From positions 124,001-188,000 of the forward strand of contig NZ_LZEW01000031.1 of the NCBI RefSeq assembly GCF_001676155.1: 64,000 nucleotides of DNA, written 5' to 3'. The DNA is from Morganella psychrotolerans. GTDB taxonomy: Bacteria > Pseudomonadota > Gammaproteobacteria > Enterobacterales > Enterobacteriaceae. The translations under genes and the position numbers were made by a program. Below, one piece after another: positions 1 through 9,582 of this stretch (position 1 is the stretch's first letter; every line of letters starts with the position of its first letter). The notes beneath the pieces were generated by a model, which ran no database searches, was not told the DNA's origin, and saw nothing but the letters and a program-made list of their open reading frames with translations.

Positions 1-560
1 TGCATCGTATGTAATTAAATATACAAAAAGGTAATAGAAGAAGTGTCGATGAGTGAAAAAGAGATGAAATATAAATCCAAAAAATGAAATAAACTATCTT
101 CTTATTTATAAGAAAATGAACGGCATATAATGCAATACATACGGCTGTTATTTGACGTATTGCTGTCATGTTTTGAAAATATAAAACAAGAATATAAAAG
201 GTAATAAATAATAGTTTATTATAATGACGAGCAGTTAAGTAAATAAATGATGTTGAAATAATGGAAAACAAGCTAATAAATACACTACTGCTGAGAGAAA
301 AATAATTACAGATACGCAGCAAAAATAAAAACCCAGGCTCAAGGTATTCTTCAGTAGACTTAACATTATAATATATGTATTCGTAGCTATTGTAGTCAGT
401 TCCAACATTATATCGGAATATTAATGCTGATATAACAAATATGAATGATATGAAGTAAAATATGCTTGAGGAGCATTTGTTGTTTGCTTTATCAGATAGA
501 TATGAAAATAATGAACCCGAGAATAGCACTGAATTATAAACAATATAAGTAAAAAAACAT
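1..560 (-). CDS. EpsG-family polysaccharide polymerase (Wzy-like), partial at left edge
   Basis: Multi-spanning inner-membrane protein, probably the enzyme that polymerises the repeat units of the surface glycan. It starts at the ATG at 560-558, one base after the stop of the preceding gene, and runs off the left edge with about 186 codons visible. The start is followed by a run of seven T (551-557 on the plus strand). One base must be removed there to enter the long open frame, giving a protein that begins MFFTYIVYNSVLFSG. The visible part is strongly hydrophobic. It has the EpsG-type spacing of FRYNVGTDYNSY, then EYLEPGF, then AIRQITAVC, with small polar loops between membrane segments. Family assignment rests on these motifs only; another Wzy-type family is possible. 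It is the last visible gene of the lic/wzx operon. Confidence 0.6.
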
Positions 561-561
561 A

Positions 562-1551
562 TTATATCTCAAAACTTGATTTTTTAGGAAATAAATTATG
601 GAGTTCGTTATTTATTGCATTTTTCATGTTTTCAAATTGATCTACAACAGCGCTATCATTGATGCATATACATTTTAATTTTTTTATTATGCATATATTT
701 AATAACATGATTAATATTATTGCTATTTGGGGAGAGTGTTATGCTGGATTTATGGACGCATTTAGGGTAGAAATCACCTGAAGCTAATTGCCAATCTCTA
801 AAAATATACTGATTTATATCGGTTATTTTCCTGAATTTGTTTATACTCGTATTATGTATTAATTCTTCTTCTTTACTATATATCTCGATGAATGTTTTTC
901 TTAAAAAAGGCTGAGGTATATGAAAATTTTTAAATCCTGTAAATTTAGCCCATGGTAATAGTAGTATATTATTTAGGTTATATCGGCCATACTTTATATT
1001 GAAAACCTTTGTTATATGTTTTTTGTAAAAATTCTTTTTTTCAAAATATTTACAAATAATATCTAGATTATTAGCCAGGTATTTTGCGTAGTCACCATCT
1101 GGTGTTATGACATTAGATATAAAAGTGTCACATGGGGTTTCATTAACAAAATAAAAATCAGGAGAGATTTTATTGATCAAAAAAGTATCATCATTAAAAT
1201 AAACGAATTTTTCAGATAGACCTTGTATTTTGGCTAAGTTTATTTCAATGACATGAGAACTAAATGTAGGTAAGTATTCCTCAGGAATATAATCATGGTG
1301 ATTAACAATATTTAGTTTTGAGTTATTGATATTTAGCCAATCAGGAACGTGCCCGTATGTAATAAAATGGATCTTATTTACCCATGGCGCATTTTTTTTC
1401 AATACCTCGAAACCAATATTTTAAGTTGTCCCAATCTCTAAATCGAGGGTCATTTTTTTATATTACCGTGATTCCTGCTTTTATTAAATTCACTTAGCCA
1501 TTTAGGGTCTGTAGGATCTACCCAAGGAATTACAAAATCAATATTATTCAT
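562..1551 (-). CDS. Stealth-family sugar-phosphate transferase (frame broken by homopolymers)
   Basis: Cytoplasmic transferase of the Stealth family, whose known members (capsule enzymes such as CpsY, SacB, XcbA) transfer sugar 1-phosphate and so make phosphodiester-linked glycans. Conserved region 1 is IDFVIPWVDPTDPKW near residues 4-18. Region 2 is FVYFNDDTF. Region 4 is KCICINDSAVVDQFE near the C-terminus. The frame is interrupted in three A/T runs (679-685, 1392-1399, 1453-1459). Removing one base from each gives one frame of 329 codons from the ATG at 1551 to the TAA at 562. The start overlaps the end of licD by 8 nt, and the end lies 1 nt from the next start, so the genes are translationally coupled. 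Region 4 and the true C-terminus are recovered only after the last correction. Confidence 0.75.
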
Positions 1552-2381
1552 GTGAATTATTATATTCTTTATCAAAAATAAATTTTACTATGCCATGCTG
1601 ATATGGATCACTTGGGGGAATCAAATAATTATTTCCATAAAGCATGACTAGGTAATTATGTACATTACGTGGACAAGGTAATGTAATACCTTCAAATGTA
1701 ATTTCATCCAGTGGAAAGATTAATTTTTTTTGGAAAATTATAGGGTGTCAATCCCATATCTAAACTATAATCAATATAATCAGATTCTTTTTTTATTTAC
1801 TTTGCAGGCGAATTTATAATTAAATAGATCTATTTTTTTCCTACTTAATAATAAATTAAATAGTGTTCGCACTATTTTTTTTTGTAGTTGATATATTATT
1901 GAATCTATTTAAGTAATATATTTTATATGAATAATGAATTATTCTTCTGTGAAGTGAATATTGTTTTGCATTATCCATAGGGAATATATCTATATAGAGA
2001 CCAGAGTGTGATCTTCTATCATAGTTATAATAAATTCCATTTTGGTCAGTCCAATCAATACATGTATTGTTTAATCTAAGTTTGCAAGGTACTGGTTGGT
2101 AGGAATAATATTGGTCTGTTTCTACAGTTTGTAAAAAAATATTTATCCTGATCCAAGTGATCGTTTGCAATTGCTATAAACCGATTATAATTTTCACGGG
2201 TCATGCAGATATCAATATCTTCGTCCCATGGAATAAATTTACCATTTCGCTTTGCTCCAAGTAATGTACCTGAATCTATCCAAAATTGAATATTATTTAA
2301 TTGGCATATTTCTTTAATATGCCTTAATGCATCAATTAATTTTAATTGAGCATCTCTCAACGTTGATAGTTCATTTAGCAT
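1544..2381 (-). CDS. licD: LicD-family phosphocholine transferase (frame broken by homopolymers)
   Basis: Transfers phosphocholine from CDP-choline onto a glycan. The N-terminal half carries the LicD nucleotidyltransferase signature: INFWIDSGTLLGAKR-type sequence (here NIQFWIDSGTLLGAKR near residues 30-45), then IPWDEDIDICMTRENY. The second half contains KLRLN...IDWTDQNGIYYNYDRR and SGLYIDIFPMDN. Four A/T runs (1724-1731, 1788-1794, 1875-1883, 2133-2139) each appear one base too long. After correction the frame is 278 codons, a normal size for the family, ending KFIFDKEYNNSHE. The ATG at 2381 overlaps the end of wzx and the stop at 1544 overlaps the Stealth gene. With licA, licB and licC upstream, this completes a phosphocholine pathway. 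Confidence 0.82.
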
Positions 2382-3623
2382 AGGAGTATCTCTTGTGAAG
2401 AAACAAAAAAAATTGATACACGAAGTATTAAAGTTATAGTATCTATCAATATAATGGAGTAAATGATATTTTGTATTGAAAGTATATTTAGTAAAATTAA
2501 AATAAAAATAGACAGGATATATACTATAGAGCTAAAGATAACAGTATAGTTAGCAATATGAGGTTTATTTATTATAGAGAATGCAGAATAACCATATAAA
2601 ATAGATACTATATTAATAGGAACTAATATAAGAAAATAATTAAATATATGATATGCTGAATAATATTTTTCCCCAAAAATAAAGGGTATTATGATATGAC
2701 TATAGTTATATATTATAGTGCAAATTATTATAGCGGGTATTGTTAGGGTTAGCGCTATAAGAAAAAGAAGATTGGCATTTTTTTGTTCTGGCCATATACG
2801 GATAAATGGCACTTGTTATTGGGGACATTAGCCCTATGCCTGCATTATATAATCGCTCTGCCGCACCGTACAGAGCGCTAGAGTTTACACCAAGATATAT
2901 TCCAATAAGAAAGCCGTTTAATGTTGTTGATAAACTTACTGAAATTCTTGACAAAAAGAAACCTATGTTTTGTCGGAAAATTATTAGTGTATATTTATGT
3001 CTCAATTTACCAAATTTGAATTTTTCTGACCGTATATTTTTTTATATAATAGTAAGTTGCTATGAAATTACTAAAAGCAGTTGCCATTAATACGCTATTT
3101 ATTGATTTATATATACTTATAAATGTAAACAACATAATAAAATATGATAATTTACTAATGGAAACATAAATAGTAATGTATTTTATTTTTTCTATTCCTA
3201 CGAAAAACCATTGGCATTGAAAACCTAATGATATCATTACTAAGAAGATAAAGAGTATATTACTGAGCGAGAAATTAATGGTGTTAAAGAATAAAAAGAA
3301 TATATATAGAGCAGCAATGCTTATAATTAAAAGTATAAACTTCAAAAAGAATATGCTGCTTAAATATGAATTTATTATCTTAGTACTATTTTTATGTAGG
3401 GAAATATAGTACGGAGATGATAATCCAAATCCGAAATCAGTTAGAATACTAGCTATATTATATATAGCTATTGAGATCACTAATAATCCAAAAGATGTTA
3501 TATCTAATGTACGGGTAAGATATGGAATAGTGATAAGAGGTAGAATTATATCTAATAGTTTTATAAAGCCTAATGAAGTAGCATTTTTTTACTAATGAAT
3601 GGTTTAGTATTTTTTTTTATCAT
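2375..3623 (-). CDS. wzx: Wzx-type O-antigen/lipid-linked repeat-unit flippase (frame broken by homopolymers)
   Basis: Polytopic membrane protein of the polysaccharide-transporter/MATE fold that flips undecaprenyl-linked sugar units across the inner membrane. The reconstructed start, MIKKILNHSLVKNATSLGFIKLL followed by PLITIPYLTRTL, is typical of Wzx proteins. About twelve hydrophobic segments follow. Four runs (2778-2784, 3037-3043, 3584-3590, 3610-3618) are each one base too long. Correcting them gives 415 codons. A fifth run at 2405-2412 is ambiguous: the present reading ends at 2375, a corrected one would end slightly further left. The ATG (3623-3621) overlaps the licC stop in an ATGA junction. 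Its neighbours make a polysaccharide flippase much more likely than a drug/MATE transporter. Confidence 0.78.
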
Positions 3624-4318
3624 AATGCTTTTATTGTTAATGCAAGCTTACTAATATCATTATAATTATCTATATTATCCATTTCTCCGGCGAAATAAGA
3701 TGAAACCTCATGAGTTTTCATATTTAATTCTTTTATTATGGACATGGGGATGTTATCCCAATAGAGTTTGGCATTATTTAAACTAACATCATCATTAAAC
3801 TGAGATAGGGCATCTAATATTTTTGTCGATTCTGATTTTTTCCAGTATGAAACACCGAGCAATGATGGTGCAGTTGGCTCTTTGATTTCTATTCTGTCAA
3901 TGAACCCTTTTTCATTTAAGATTGGGATCCACTCACTTTCTGGTGTTGTCCGTTTGACTGTATAATAGAGGCTTGAGTCACTTTTAATAAATATATTCTT
4001 GAGAAGTACAACATCGGCATCAATGACGATTGTATCGCTAAGATAATTAGTTATCTTACAAAATGAGTATATGTTGTTGTATTTTTCGTAGTGCTCATTG
4101 TGTATCAGAGTGCAACTGTATTTTTCTTCCAGGTACTTGAATTGATGAGCAAGGTGACCTGTGACAATGACAATCTCATTAATACCAAATTCTAATAAGT
4201 ATTGAATTGTTCTTTCAATATTTGGTATTCCGCCAATAGGTAATAAGGCTTTATGCGTTGTTTTTGTTATATCACCAAAGCGAGAACCAAGACCCGCAGC
4301 TAAAATTATTGCATTCAT
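3620..4318 (-). CDS. licC: LicC-like CTP:phosphocholine cytidylyltransferase
   Basis: Makes CDP-choline from phosphocholine and CTP, the donor used by LicD. The 232-residue protein has the nucleotidyltransferase signature at the extreme N-terminus (MNAIILAAGLGSRFGDITKTTHKALLP, read here in parts), the metal-binding DADVVLL near residues 98-104, and NIYSFC upstream of it, as in LicC proteins. The frame is intact. It overlaps licB upstream (ATGA at 4318-4315) and wzx downstream (ATGA at 3623-3620), so all three are coupled. A hexose-1-phosphate nucleotidyltransferase would share the fold; the placement between licB and licD decides for LicC. Confidence 0.82.
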   Translation of the reverse strand: MNAIILAAGLGSRFGDITKTTHKALLPIGGIPNIERTIQYLLEFGINEIVIVTGHLAHQFKYLEEKYSCTLIHNEHYEKYNNIYSFCKITNYLSDTIVIDADVVLLKNIFIKSDSSLYYTVKRTTPESEWIPILNEKGFIDRIEIKEPTAPSLLGVSYWKKSESTKILDALSQFNDDVSLNNAKLYWDNIPMSIIKELNMKTHEVSSYFAGEMDNIDNYNDISKLALTIKAL

Positions 4319-5252
4319 TTTACTAAAACTTCCTTTGATTGTAGATTCGTAATTAATGCACCTGCGATTATTACAGCTGAGAGTAACAGTAACAGCGGGG
4401 ACAGCTCATACCCAAGGAGTGGCCCAAGAAGTATTGCCCATGCAGAATAACTAATGTTAAGCCCCATTGCTTTTATCGGGCCGAGTTCACCAATGGCTCT
4501 ATAGTAAAACAAGTATGAGAGAGCGCCAAAGATTGCAATTACCAGCATAGTTAATATTAATGAGTTATTTACTATAATGTCGGTAACAGTAGCTATCTCT
4601 GATCTGAAGAATAAAAGGATAGCAAAAAAAATAAATAATTGATGATGTCAACTGTCTTAGAAAAAGAGCAATCTCGTAACTTAAATTATTTTTCAGAGCG
4701 TATGAGCAAATTGTACTTTCTAAGCCCCAGCCGACTGCACAGCCTAGTGAAAAGAGGAAACCGAGTAAAGATATATGATTGAAGCTATCTAAATTCAAAC
4801 CTATATATGCGGTTGTGATGATAACGAGTAATAACCCAAGAAAATTAACAAAAGTTGTTTTTACCCTCAAAAATATATAGGCAAATAAACAACCCAGAGC
4901 TGGATATATGGTTGAAACAGTAGCCGCAATTGATGCGCTGCTATAATAGATGCCTAAAATATAGCAACTCATACCTATGGGACCACCACTGAGTGCTGCC
5001 AGGCAAATGATATAACTATCTTTTTGTTTTAGTGAGTTAACTAGTTTTTTTCGTTTTTCCTGAAAGGAGTATATAAGAGAACAACCAAAATGAAGAAAAG
5101 AGGTCATGAAGAAAGGCAATGCAGATAGAAAAAAGAATAGTGTATTTTAGTGTATCAACTGAGGATATATTATAATCAACCAGTATCGTGTCTAATGCCC
5201 AGAGAACACCGGATGCCAAACCAATAAAGATAGATTTATTAATTAGTTGCAT
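4315..5252 (-). CDS. licB: LicB-like choline permease, DMT/EamA superfamily (frame broken by homopolymers)
   Basis: Ten-segment inner-membrane transporter of the drug/metabolite family that brings choline into the cell in licABCD systems. It starts MQLINKSIFIGLASGVLWALDT and includes SGGPIGMSCYILG and AFIYPALG-type EamA segments, then FYYRAIGELGPIKAMGLNISYS in the second half. Two runs are one base too long (4624-4631 and 5129-5134). Correcting them gives 312 codons. The start overlaps the end of licA and the stop overlaps the licC start (TGA inside ATGA). The broken pieces look like three separate small proteins, which is misleading. Choline as substrate is inferred from licA and licC on either side. 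Confidence 0.78.
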
Positions 5253-6137
5253 ATTTTTCCTTATGGATTTCTATCTGTGCTTTGCATTTTTGATATCGAT
5301 CTACGCCATAACTACCAAATAAATTTTCATTTTTTTCTTTTATCAATGTCCATATAGACCATAAATAATTTTGGCATATTTTATAAATTAAGATTTTTTC
5401 TTTTATGTTATCTAACTCTGAGATTGAGTTATTTAAATAGTAATTTAAAAAAAATATTTTCATCATCATCAGATAAATGAGATTCTTCACAGAGTGCAGC
5501 AATATCCCATGAACTATCGTTCATTCCTGAGTATTCCCAGTCAATTAAATAATAGCTATTTTCATTATATATAAAATTTTCCGGAACGGGATCATTATGG
5601 CAAGGCGACAGATGAATACCCAGTTGATTGAGTCTTTTTTCTAATTTTAGAAAATAGGATTCTGTTTCATTAAAATTAGGGTAGTTAATTTCATCCCGAT
5701 TAAGATTACTTAGATATCTATTATATTCTTCAAAAACATTGAATGTGTTTTTAAAGATTATATCTGATTGGTGAAGAGACTGAAGTAATAATGCAGCATT
5801 CTCTAAATTTATTTTTTTTATTAATTATTTTAGGTGTCAGAGTAATCGCGTTATCAACGTATTCAGTTATTTTGATACCACTATCAACATTATAGTAATA
5901 TAGCTTTGGATTGATACCAAGTGCTGTTGCTAACTGGCAGTTATTTTTTTTCGTTTCCACGGTTAATTAATATATTTGTATTTTCACCAGGGAGGCGAAC
6001 AACTGTTTTTGTATTTTTTGGTTTCACAGTAGTAGTTTGTATTTGTCATTCCACCGATTTTTTTCTATTTTCAATGGGTGTTCAGATATTGCTTTAATAA
6101 CTACTTCAGTGATTATGTTATGGATATCATCTGCCAT
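5239..6137 (-). CDS. licA: LicA-like choline kinase (frame broken by homopolymers)
   Basis: Phosphorylates imported choline, the first step towards CDP-choline. The reconstructed protein starts MADDIHNIITEVVIK and has IGGMTNTNY and TVVRLPGENTNILINR, typical of the choline/ethanolamine kinase N-lobe. The catalytic Brenner-type motif is HLSPCHNDPVPENFIY, followed by YLIDWEYSGMNDSSWDIA. Five runs are one base too long: 5447-5454, 5812-5819, 5944-5951, 6014-6019 and 6058-6064. Correction gives exactly 298 codons. It is the first gene of the operon, beginning about 35 nt after the ops element. In Haemophilus licA is phase-variable through tetranucleotide repeats; no such repeat is present here. 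Confidence 0.8.
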
Positions 6138-6171
6138 AGATAAAGACCAGCCACTATATTAAATTTTAAAA

Positions 6172-6205
6172 TAGCTACCGCACTGGGTTACGGCTCCCAG
6201 AGTGC
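6172..6205 (-). promoter_or_regulatory. JUMPstart element with ops core (RfaH recruitment site)
   Basis: On the minus strand the sequence reads ACTCTGGGAGCCGTAACC followed by CAGTGCGGTAGCTA. It aligns along its length with the JUMPstart consensus and ends in GCGGTAGC, the core of the ops element (GGCGGTAGCGT). CTGGG...CCCAG can pair as the expected RNA hairpin. The element sits in the untranslated leader of licA, where RfaH-dependent antitermination of long polysaccharide operons normally begins. Confidence 0.75.
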
Positions 6206-6345
6206 GCTATTGCGAGTTTATCTTACTGATATTATTGAATAATCTAGTCAGTAAGTGATATGTTGCTTTGTAACACTCTGATTTTTTGATAGTTATTACG
6301 AATGATGCGACGTTATTCATCAGTAGTGTTTATATTTGCTGCCAA

Positions 6346-6374
6346 AGGCTAGTCGGATTCCGTAGCCAGGTCAA
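6346..6374 (-). promoter_or_regulatory. Candidate sigma-70 promoter of the lic/wzx operon
   Basis: On the minus strand TTGACC, 17 bp, then TAGCCT, about 170 nt upstream of the JUMPstart element. It is the best hexamer pair seen in this spacer; no experimental support. Confidence 0.35.
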
Positions 6375-6586
6375 GCATCATAACACTCGTTCTTCTTTCA
6401 TTAAACGCACTTTATCCGGTTTAAAGTAATAATGTTTTTCATTAATACTGTTTTTTTTTATGGTGGTAGATAAAAAAACGTTATTTTCATTTAAGACTAT
6501 GGATTATTGCTTTTTCTAATCGGCACGTGAGCGTTCACAGTGAAAACGTTTTTGTTGAATATAGTCAGGATATTGTTACTTAGGAA

Positions 6587-6618
6587 AGCACCACCGGAAC
6601 AGAGGTTCCGGTGGTGCT
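6587..6618. terminator. Bidirectional terminator between cpxA and the polysaccharide locus
   Basis: Perfect 14-bp stem AGCACCACCGGAAC / GTTCCGGTGGTGCT with loop AGAG, followed on the plus strand by a T-rich tract. It lies just beyond the cpxA stop codon and probably ends the cpxRA transcript. Confidence 0.8.
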
Positions 6619-6647
6619 GTTTTCTTCTGCATTTTTTTTGATGTGTC

Positions 6648-8018
6648 TCAGCGCGGGTGTAACGGCAGCCAGATTTCCAGCCGAAGACCGCCCAGCGGGC
6701 TGTCATTGGCAATTACTTTGCCGTTGTGCTGGCTGATGGCGGTGCTGACTATCGCCAGTCCCAGTCCGGTTCCGCCGGATTCTCGGTCGCGGGCTTCGTC
6801 GGTGCGGTAGAATGGACGGAAGATATGTTCGCGATCTTCCGGGCTGACGCCCGGACCGTCGTCATCGACCACAATGCTAATTCCCTGAGTATCTGCGCTG
6901 AATGCGACCTGAATGCGCTGATTTGAGTAACGCAGTGCATTGCGGACAATATTTTCAAAGGCGCTGCCGAGTGCGGACGGATTACAGTAAATTGTCCACG
7001 GACCAGGCGGTGAGGTTATCTCCAGCGTTTTATGGCGCTGCTCAGCCTCAAACTTCGCGTCATCAAGAATATCATCCCATAACTCATTGGCTTTAATGTT
7101 CTGGCGAAGCAGCTCGTTTTTGTGCTGACTGCGGGAGAGCACCAGTAAATCGTTTATCATGCCGTCCAGGCGCTGTGTTTCGGTTTCAATGCGCTCAAGC
7201 TCTTTGTTCTCACCGTGCCGGCGGCGCAGTAATGCGGTCGCGAGTTGCAGACGGGTGAGTGGGGTGCGCAGCTCATGGGAGATATCCGATATCAGCCGTT
7301 GCTGTGCATTCACCATGCGCTCCAGAGCACTTATCATCTGGTTAAAGCTGTTACCGGCGGCAAGAAATTCCTGCGGACCGGATTCCAGTTCCGGATGCTG
7401 GCGCAGATTGCCTTTGGCTACATCATCTGCCGCATTTTTCAGTTTACGTGCCGGTTTTGCCAGGCTCCAGGCGAGCCAGAGCAGTAATGGCGAGCTGATA
7501 AGCATGGTGGCGGCAAGTAACAGGAACGGGCGATCAATCAGGAAATTGATAAAATCAGACTGTGCGGTATTTGCCGGACGAATAAGATAGAGCTGATAGC
7601 GGTCTTCGCCGTCACGGACTTCAAACGGGCCGAGAAGCTCAATGCGCCCGTAGCGTTTCTTTTTCGGGTTGTCGGTGTTGTCTGACTGCCCCATAAAGTT
7701 GCGGATAACCTGGGAGTCATTACGGATAGGCCCGATGATGCGCCCCTCTGTGGTGACAATAATCAGGCGTTTGTCCGGCGGGGTCCATTTTACCAGCGCG
7801 CGGGTCAGTCGCCGCCACCAGAGCAGGTCATTCGCAGGATCCTGAGCGAGATCAGATTCAATATGCTGTTGCAGCATCATTCCCTGACGGTACTCTGCCT
7901 CCTGAAGAGGCATGAGTTGCCGGGAATCGAGTTTCGGCACCATCAGCACCAGTAAGAGCACCAGTGCGAGGGTGAACCAGAAAATCGCGAAAATCCTCGC
8001 AGTCAGGCTGCTTATCAT
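6648..8018 (-). CDS. cpxA: Envelope-stress sensor histidine kinase CpxA
   Basis: Inner-membrane sensor kinase of the Cpx two-component system, which answers misfolded envelope proteins and phosphorylates CpxR. It has 456 residues: first membrane segment at about 8-28, a periplasmic sensor region to about 162, a second membrane segment near 163-185, then HAMP. The dimerisation/phospho-acceptor motif SDISHELRTPLTR has His248. The ATPase domain shows N, G1 (DDDGPGV) and G2 (GGTGLGLAI) boxes. The start ATG overlaps the cpxR stop in ATGA, so the two are co-translated. A strong terminator follows. Its position beside an O-antigen-type locus fits Morganellaceae. Confidence 0.96.
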   Translation of the reverse strand: MISSLTARIFAIFWFTLALVLLLVLMVPKLDSRQLMPLQEAEYRQGMMLQQHIESDLAQDPANDLLWWRRLTRALVKWTPPDKRLIIVTTEGRIIGPIRNDSQVIRNFMGQSDNTDNPKKKRYGRIELLGPFEVRDGEDRYQLYLIRPANTAQSDFINFLIDRPFLLLAATMLISSPLLLWLAWSLAKPARKLKNAADDVAKGNLRQHPELESGPQEFLAAGNSFNQMISALERMVNAQQRLISDISHELRTPLTRLQLATALLRRRHGENKELERIETETQRLDGMINDLLVLSRSQHKNELLRQNIKANELWDDILDDAKFEAEQRHKTLEITSPPGPWTIYCNPSALGSAFENIVRNALRYSNQRIQVAFSADTQGISIVVDDDGPGVSPEDREHIFRPFYRTDEARDRESGGTGLGLAIVSTAISQHNGKVIANDSPLGGLRLEIWLPLHPR

Positions 8019-8716
8019 GTTGCCGATACCATCAGATAGCCGCGTCCGCGTAAGGTTTTAAACCACGGCAGCCCGTCGGTGCGCTCCGGTAATTTACGGC
8101 GCAGGTTGGAGATGTGCATGTCAATTGCGCGGTCAAACGGGGTCAGGCGCTTGCCCAGTACTTCCTGGCTGAGGTGTTCACGGCTGACAACCTGTCCCAG
8201 ATGCTGTGCGAGCAGATAGAGCAGGGTGAACTCGGTACCGGTCAGGTCGAGCACTTCATCAGCAAAGCTTGCTTCCTGGCGTCCCGGGTTGAGTTGCAGT
8301 TTATCAACCATGACAACAGATGAGTTGCTGCCGGTATCATTCTGCTGTTGTTCACTCCAGTTGGAGCGGCGCAGGATTGCGCGGATACGGGCGACAAGCT
8401 CCCGGTCGTTAAACGGTTTCGGCAGATAGTCATCTGCGCCCAGTTCAAGCCCCAGAACGCGGTCTAAATCACTGCCGCGTGCGGTCAGCATAATCACCGG
8501 CGTCTGGAAATTCTGGCGTAACTCTTTCAGAGTTTCAATACCGTTTTTACGCGGCATCATAATATCGAGCAATAACAGATCTATGGAATCATCAATCAGG
8601 GCCAGAGCCTGCTCGCCGTCATGTGCAATGACAACGTTGAACCCTTCCATATCGAGTAACTCTTTTAACAGCGACGTTAATTCGCGGTCATCATCAACAA
8701 GCAGTATCTTATTCAT
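8015..8716 (-). CDS. cpxR: Response regulator CpxR
   Basis: OmpR-type DNA-binding response regulator that activates envelope protein-quality genes. It has 233 residues. The receiver domain (1-115) has the acidic pocket DDD at 8-10, phospho-acceptor Asp51 (LLLLDIMMPRKNG) and a conserved Lys in LPKPF. The winged-helix domain contains DLTGTEFTLLYLL and RAIDMHISNLRRKL. It is the first gene of cpxRA and is divergent from cpxP across a 154-bp spacer containing a CpxR box, which fits autoregulation. Confidence 0.97.
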   Translation of the reverse strand: MNKILLVDDDRELTSLLKELLDMEGFNVVIAHDGEQALALIDDSIDLLLLDIMMPRKNGIETLKELRQNFQTPVIMLTARGSDLDRVLGLELGADDYLPKPFNDRELVARIRAILRRSNWSEQQQNDTGSNSSVVMVDKLQLNPGRQEASFADEVLDLTGTEFTLLYLLAQHLGQVVSREHLSQEVLGKRLTPFDRAIDMHISNLRRKLPERTDGLPWFKTLRGRGYLMVSAT

Positions 8717-8769
8717 TATTTACGTCCTCCACGAGCAAAATACGACAACAAACGTTTCTATTCCATGAC

Positions 8770-8784
8770 TTTACGTTCTTTTAC
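8770..8784. promoter_or_regulatory. CpxR-binding box in the cpxR-cpxP spacer
   Basis: TTTAC-N5-TTTAC on the plus strand, the complement of the GTAAA-N5-GTAAA CpxR consensus, with an exact 5-bp gap. It is placed to serve cpxP and possibly cpxRA. Confidence 0.75.
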
Positions 8785-8870
8785 ATGCTCTGACGCATGT
8801 TTGCAGCCGGGTGCGTATAGTTATTTCCAACGAGTCAGGTGACACAGGCTCAGAAGTTTAAGGAGTTGAT

Positions 8871-9380
8871 ATGGGTAAGATAGCAACAATCACTTTAGCG
8901 TCAATCTTTGTGATGCACACTGCGCCGGTTTTTGCGCAGGATACAGAAAGTGATAGCCGGGAAAACGCCGCCCAGTGTCACAGTCAGTATAAAGGTATAA
9001 CGACATCAGGGGGAGATGGTTATACCTCTATGTTGACCGGCATCCGGTTAACGGAAGAACAACGGATGCGGTTGCGGGATTTAATGGAAAATTACCGCGA
9101 CCAGTTACGCAACGTTCGTAATCTTGCGGAAGATGATATCGCGCTTTATGAACTGGTGAAAGCCATACAGTTTGATGAGACGGCTGTCAGGTCACAACTG
9201 GAAAAAGAGATGCGTAAACGGTTGGATTATCAGGTTGAGATGATTCGGGTTCATCATCAGATGTACCAGTTACTCAACCAGGAGCAGAAATTACAGCTTG
9301 ATGCGACATTTGAGCCGGAAGGTATTCATGCATCGTCAGCATCACCTGCCGTCACATCAGCGCAGCACATCGCGCAATGA
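8871..9380 (+). CDS. cpxP: CpxP-like periplasmic LTXXQ-family stress protein
   Basis: Periplasmic adaptor that in E. coli binds CpxA and inhibits signalling, and helps remove misfolded pilins. The 169-residue protein has a signal peptide ending in APVFA-QD near residue 22 and two LTXXQ-type repeats: LTEEQRMRLRDLM near 62-74 and LNQEQKLQLDATF near 139-151. A highly helical, Arg/Glu-rich middle lies between them. It is transcribed away from cpxR with a CpxR box upstream. Sequence identity to E. coli CpxP looks modest, so assignment depends on motif plus position. Confidence 0.88.
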   Translation: MGKIATITLASIFVMHTAPVFAQDTESDSRENAAQCHSQYKGITTSGGDGYTSMLTGIRLTEEQRMRLRDLMENYRDQLRNVRNLAEDDIALYELVKAIQFDETAVRSQLEKEMRKRLDYQVEMIRVHHQMYQLLNQEQKLQLDATFEPEGIHASSASPAVTSAQHIAQ

Positions 9381-9488
9381 ATTTGTCAGAATGAATTTGT
9401 CAGAGTAGTGAAGTGTAGTGAGTCGTAGAGTAGTTAAGTAGCACCCAAGAAGTTTTTCCTTGCCATAGACACCATCCCTGTCTTTTGC

Positions 9489-9514
9489 GCCCCTCAATGA
9501 GGGGCTTTTTTTTT
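9489..9514 (+). terminator. Rho-independent terminator after cpxP
   Basis: Stem GCCCCTC / GAGGGGC with loop AAT, followed by nine T. Confidence 0.85.
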
Positions 9515-9527
9515 GTCTGTTTTTCCG

Positions 9528-9552
9528 GCAAAAAAAGAGGCCCGCAGGCCCC
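9528..9552 (-). terminator. Weak terminator after the autotransporter gene
   Basis: On the minus strand GGGGCCTGCGGGCCTC followed by seven T. The stem is short, but the position just past the stop codon is right. Confidence 0.5.
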
Positions 9553-9582
9553 AATAGAGAACAGAGATAACAGGGTGAAAGA

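Noticed and set aside
1-6137. Reading the polysaccharide locus as a decayed gene cluster full of pseudogenes.
   Set aside because: All breaks are +1 in A/T runs, and correction restores complete, overlapping genes; decay would also give deletions, stops and G/C changes.
5944-6137. Tetranucleotide phase-variation repeats at licA, as in Haemophilus.
   Set aside because: No tandem tetramers are present at the start of licA.
9376-9404. Tandem 14-bp duplication (AATGAATTTGTCAG twice) at the cpxP stop codon.
   Set aside because: Two units only; probably a simple local duplication without function.
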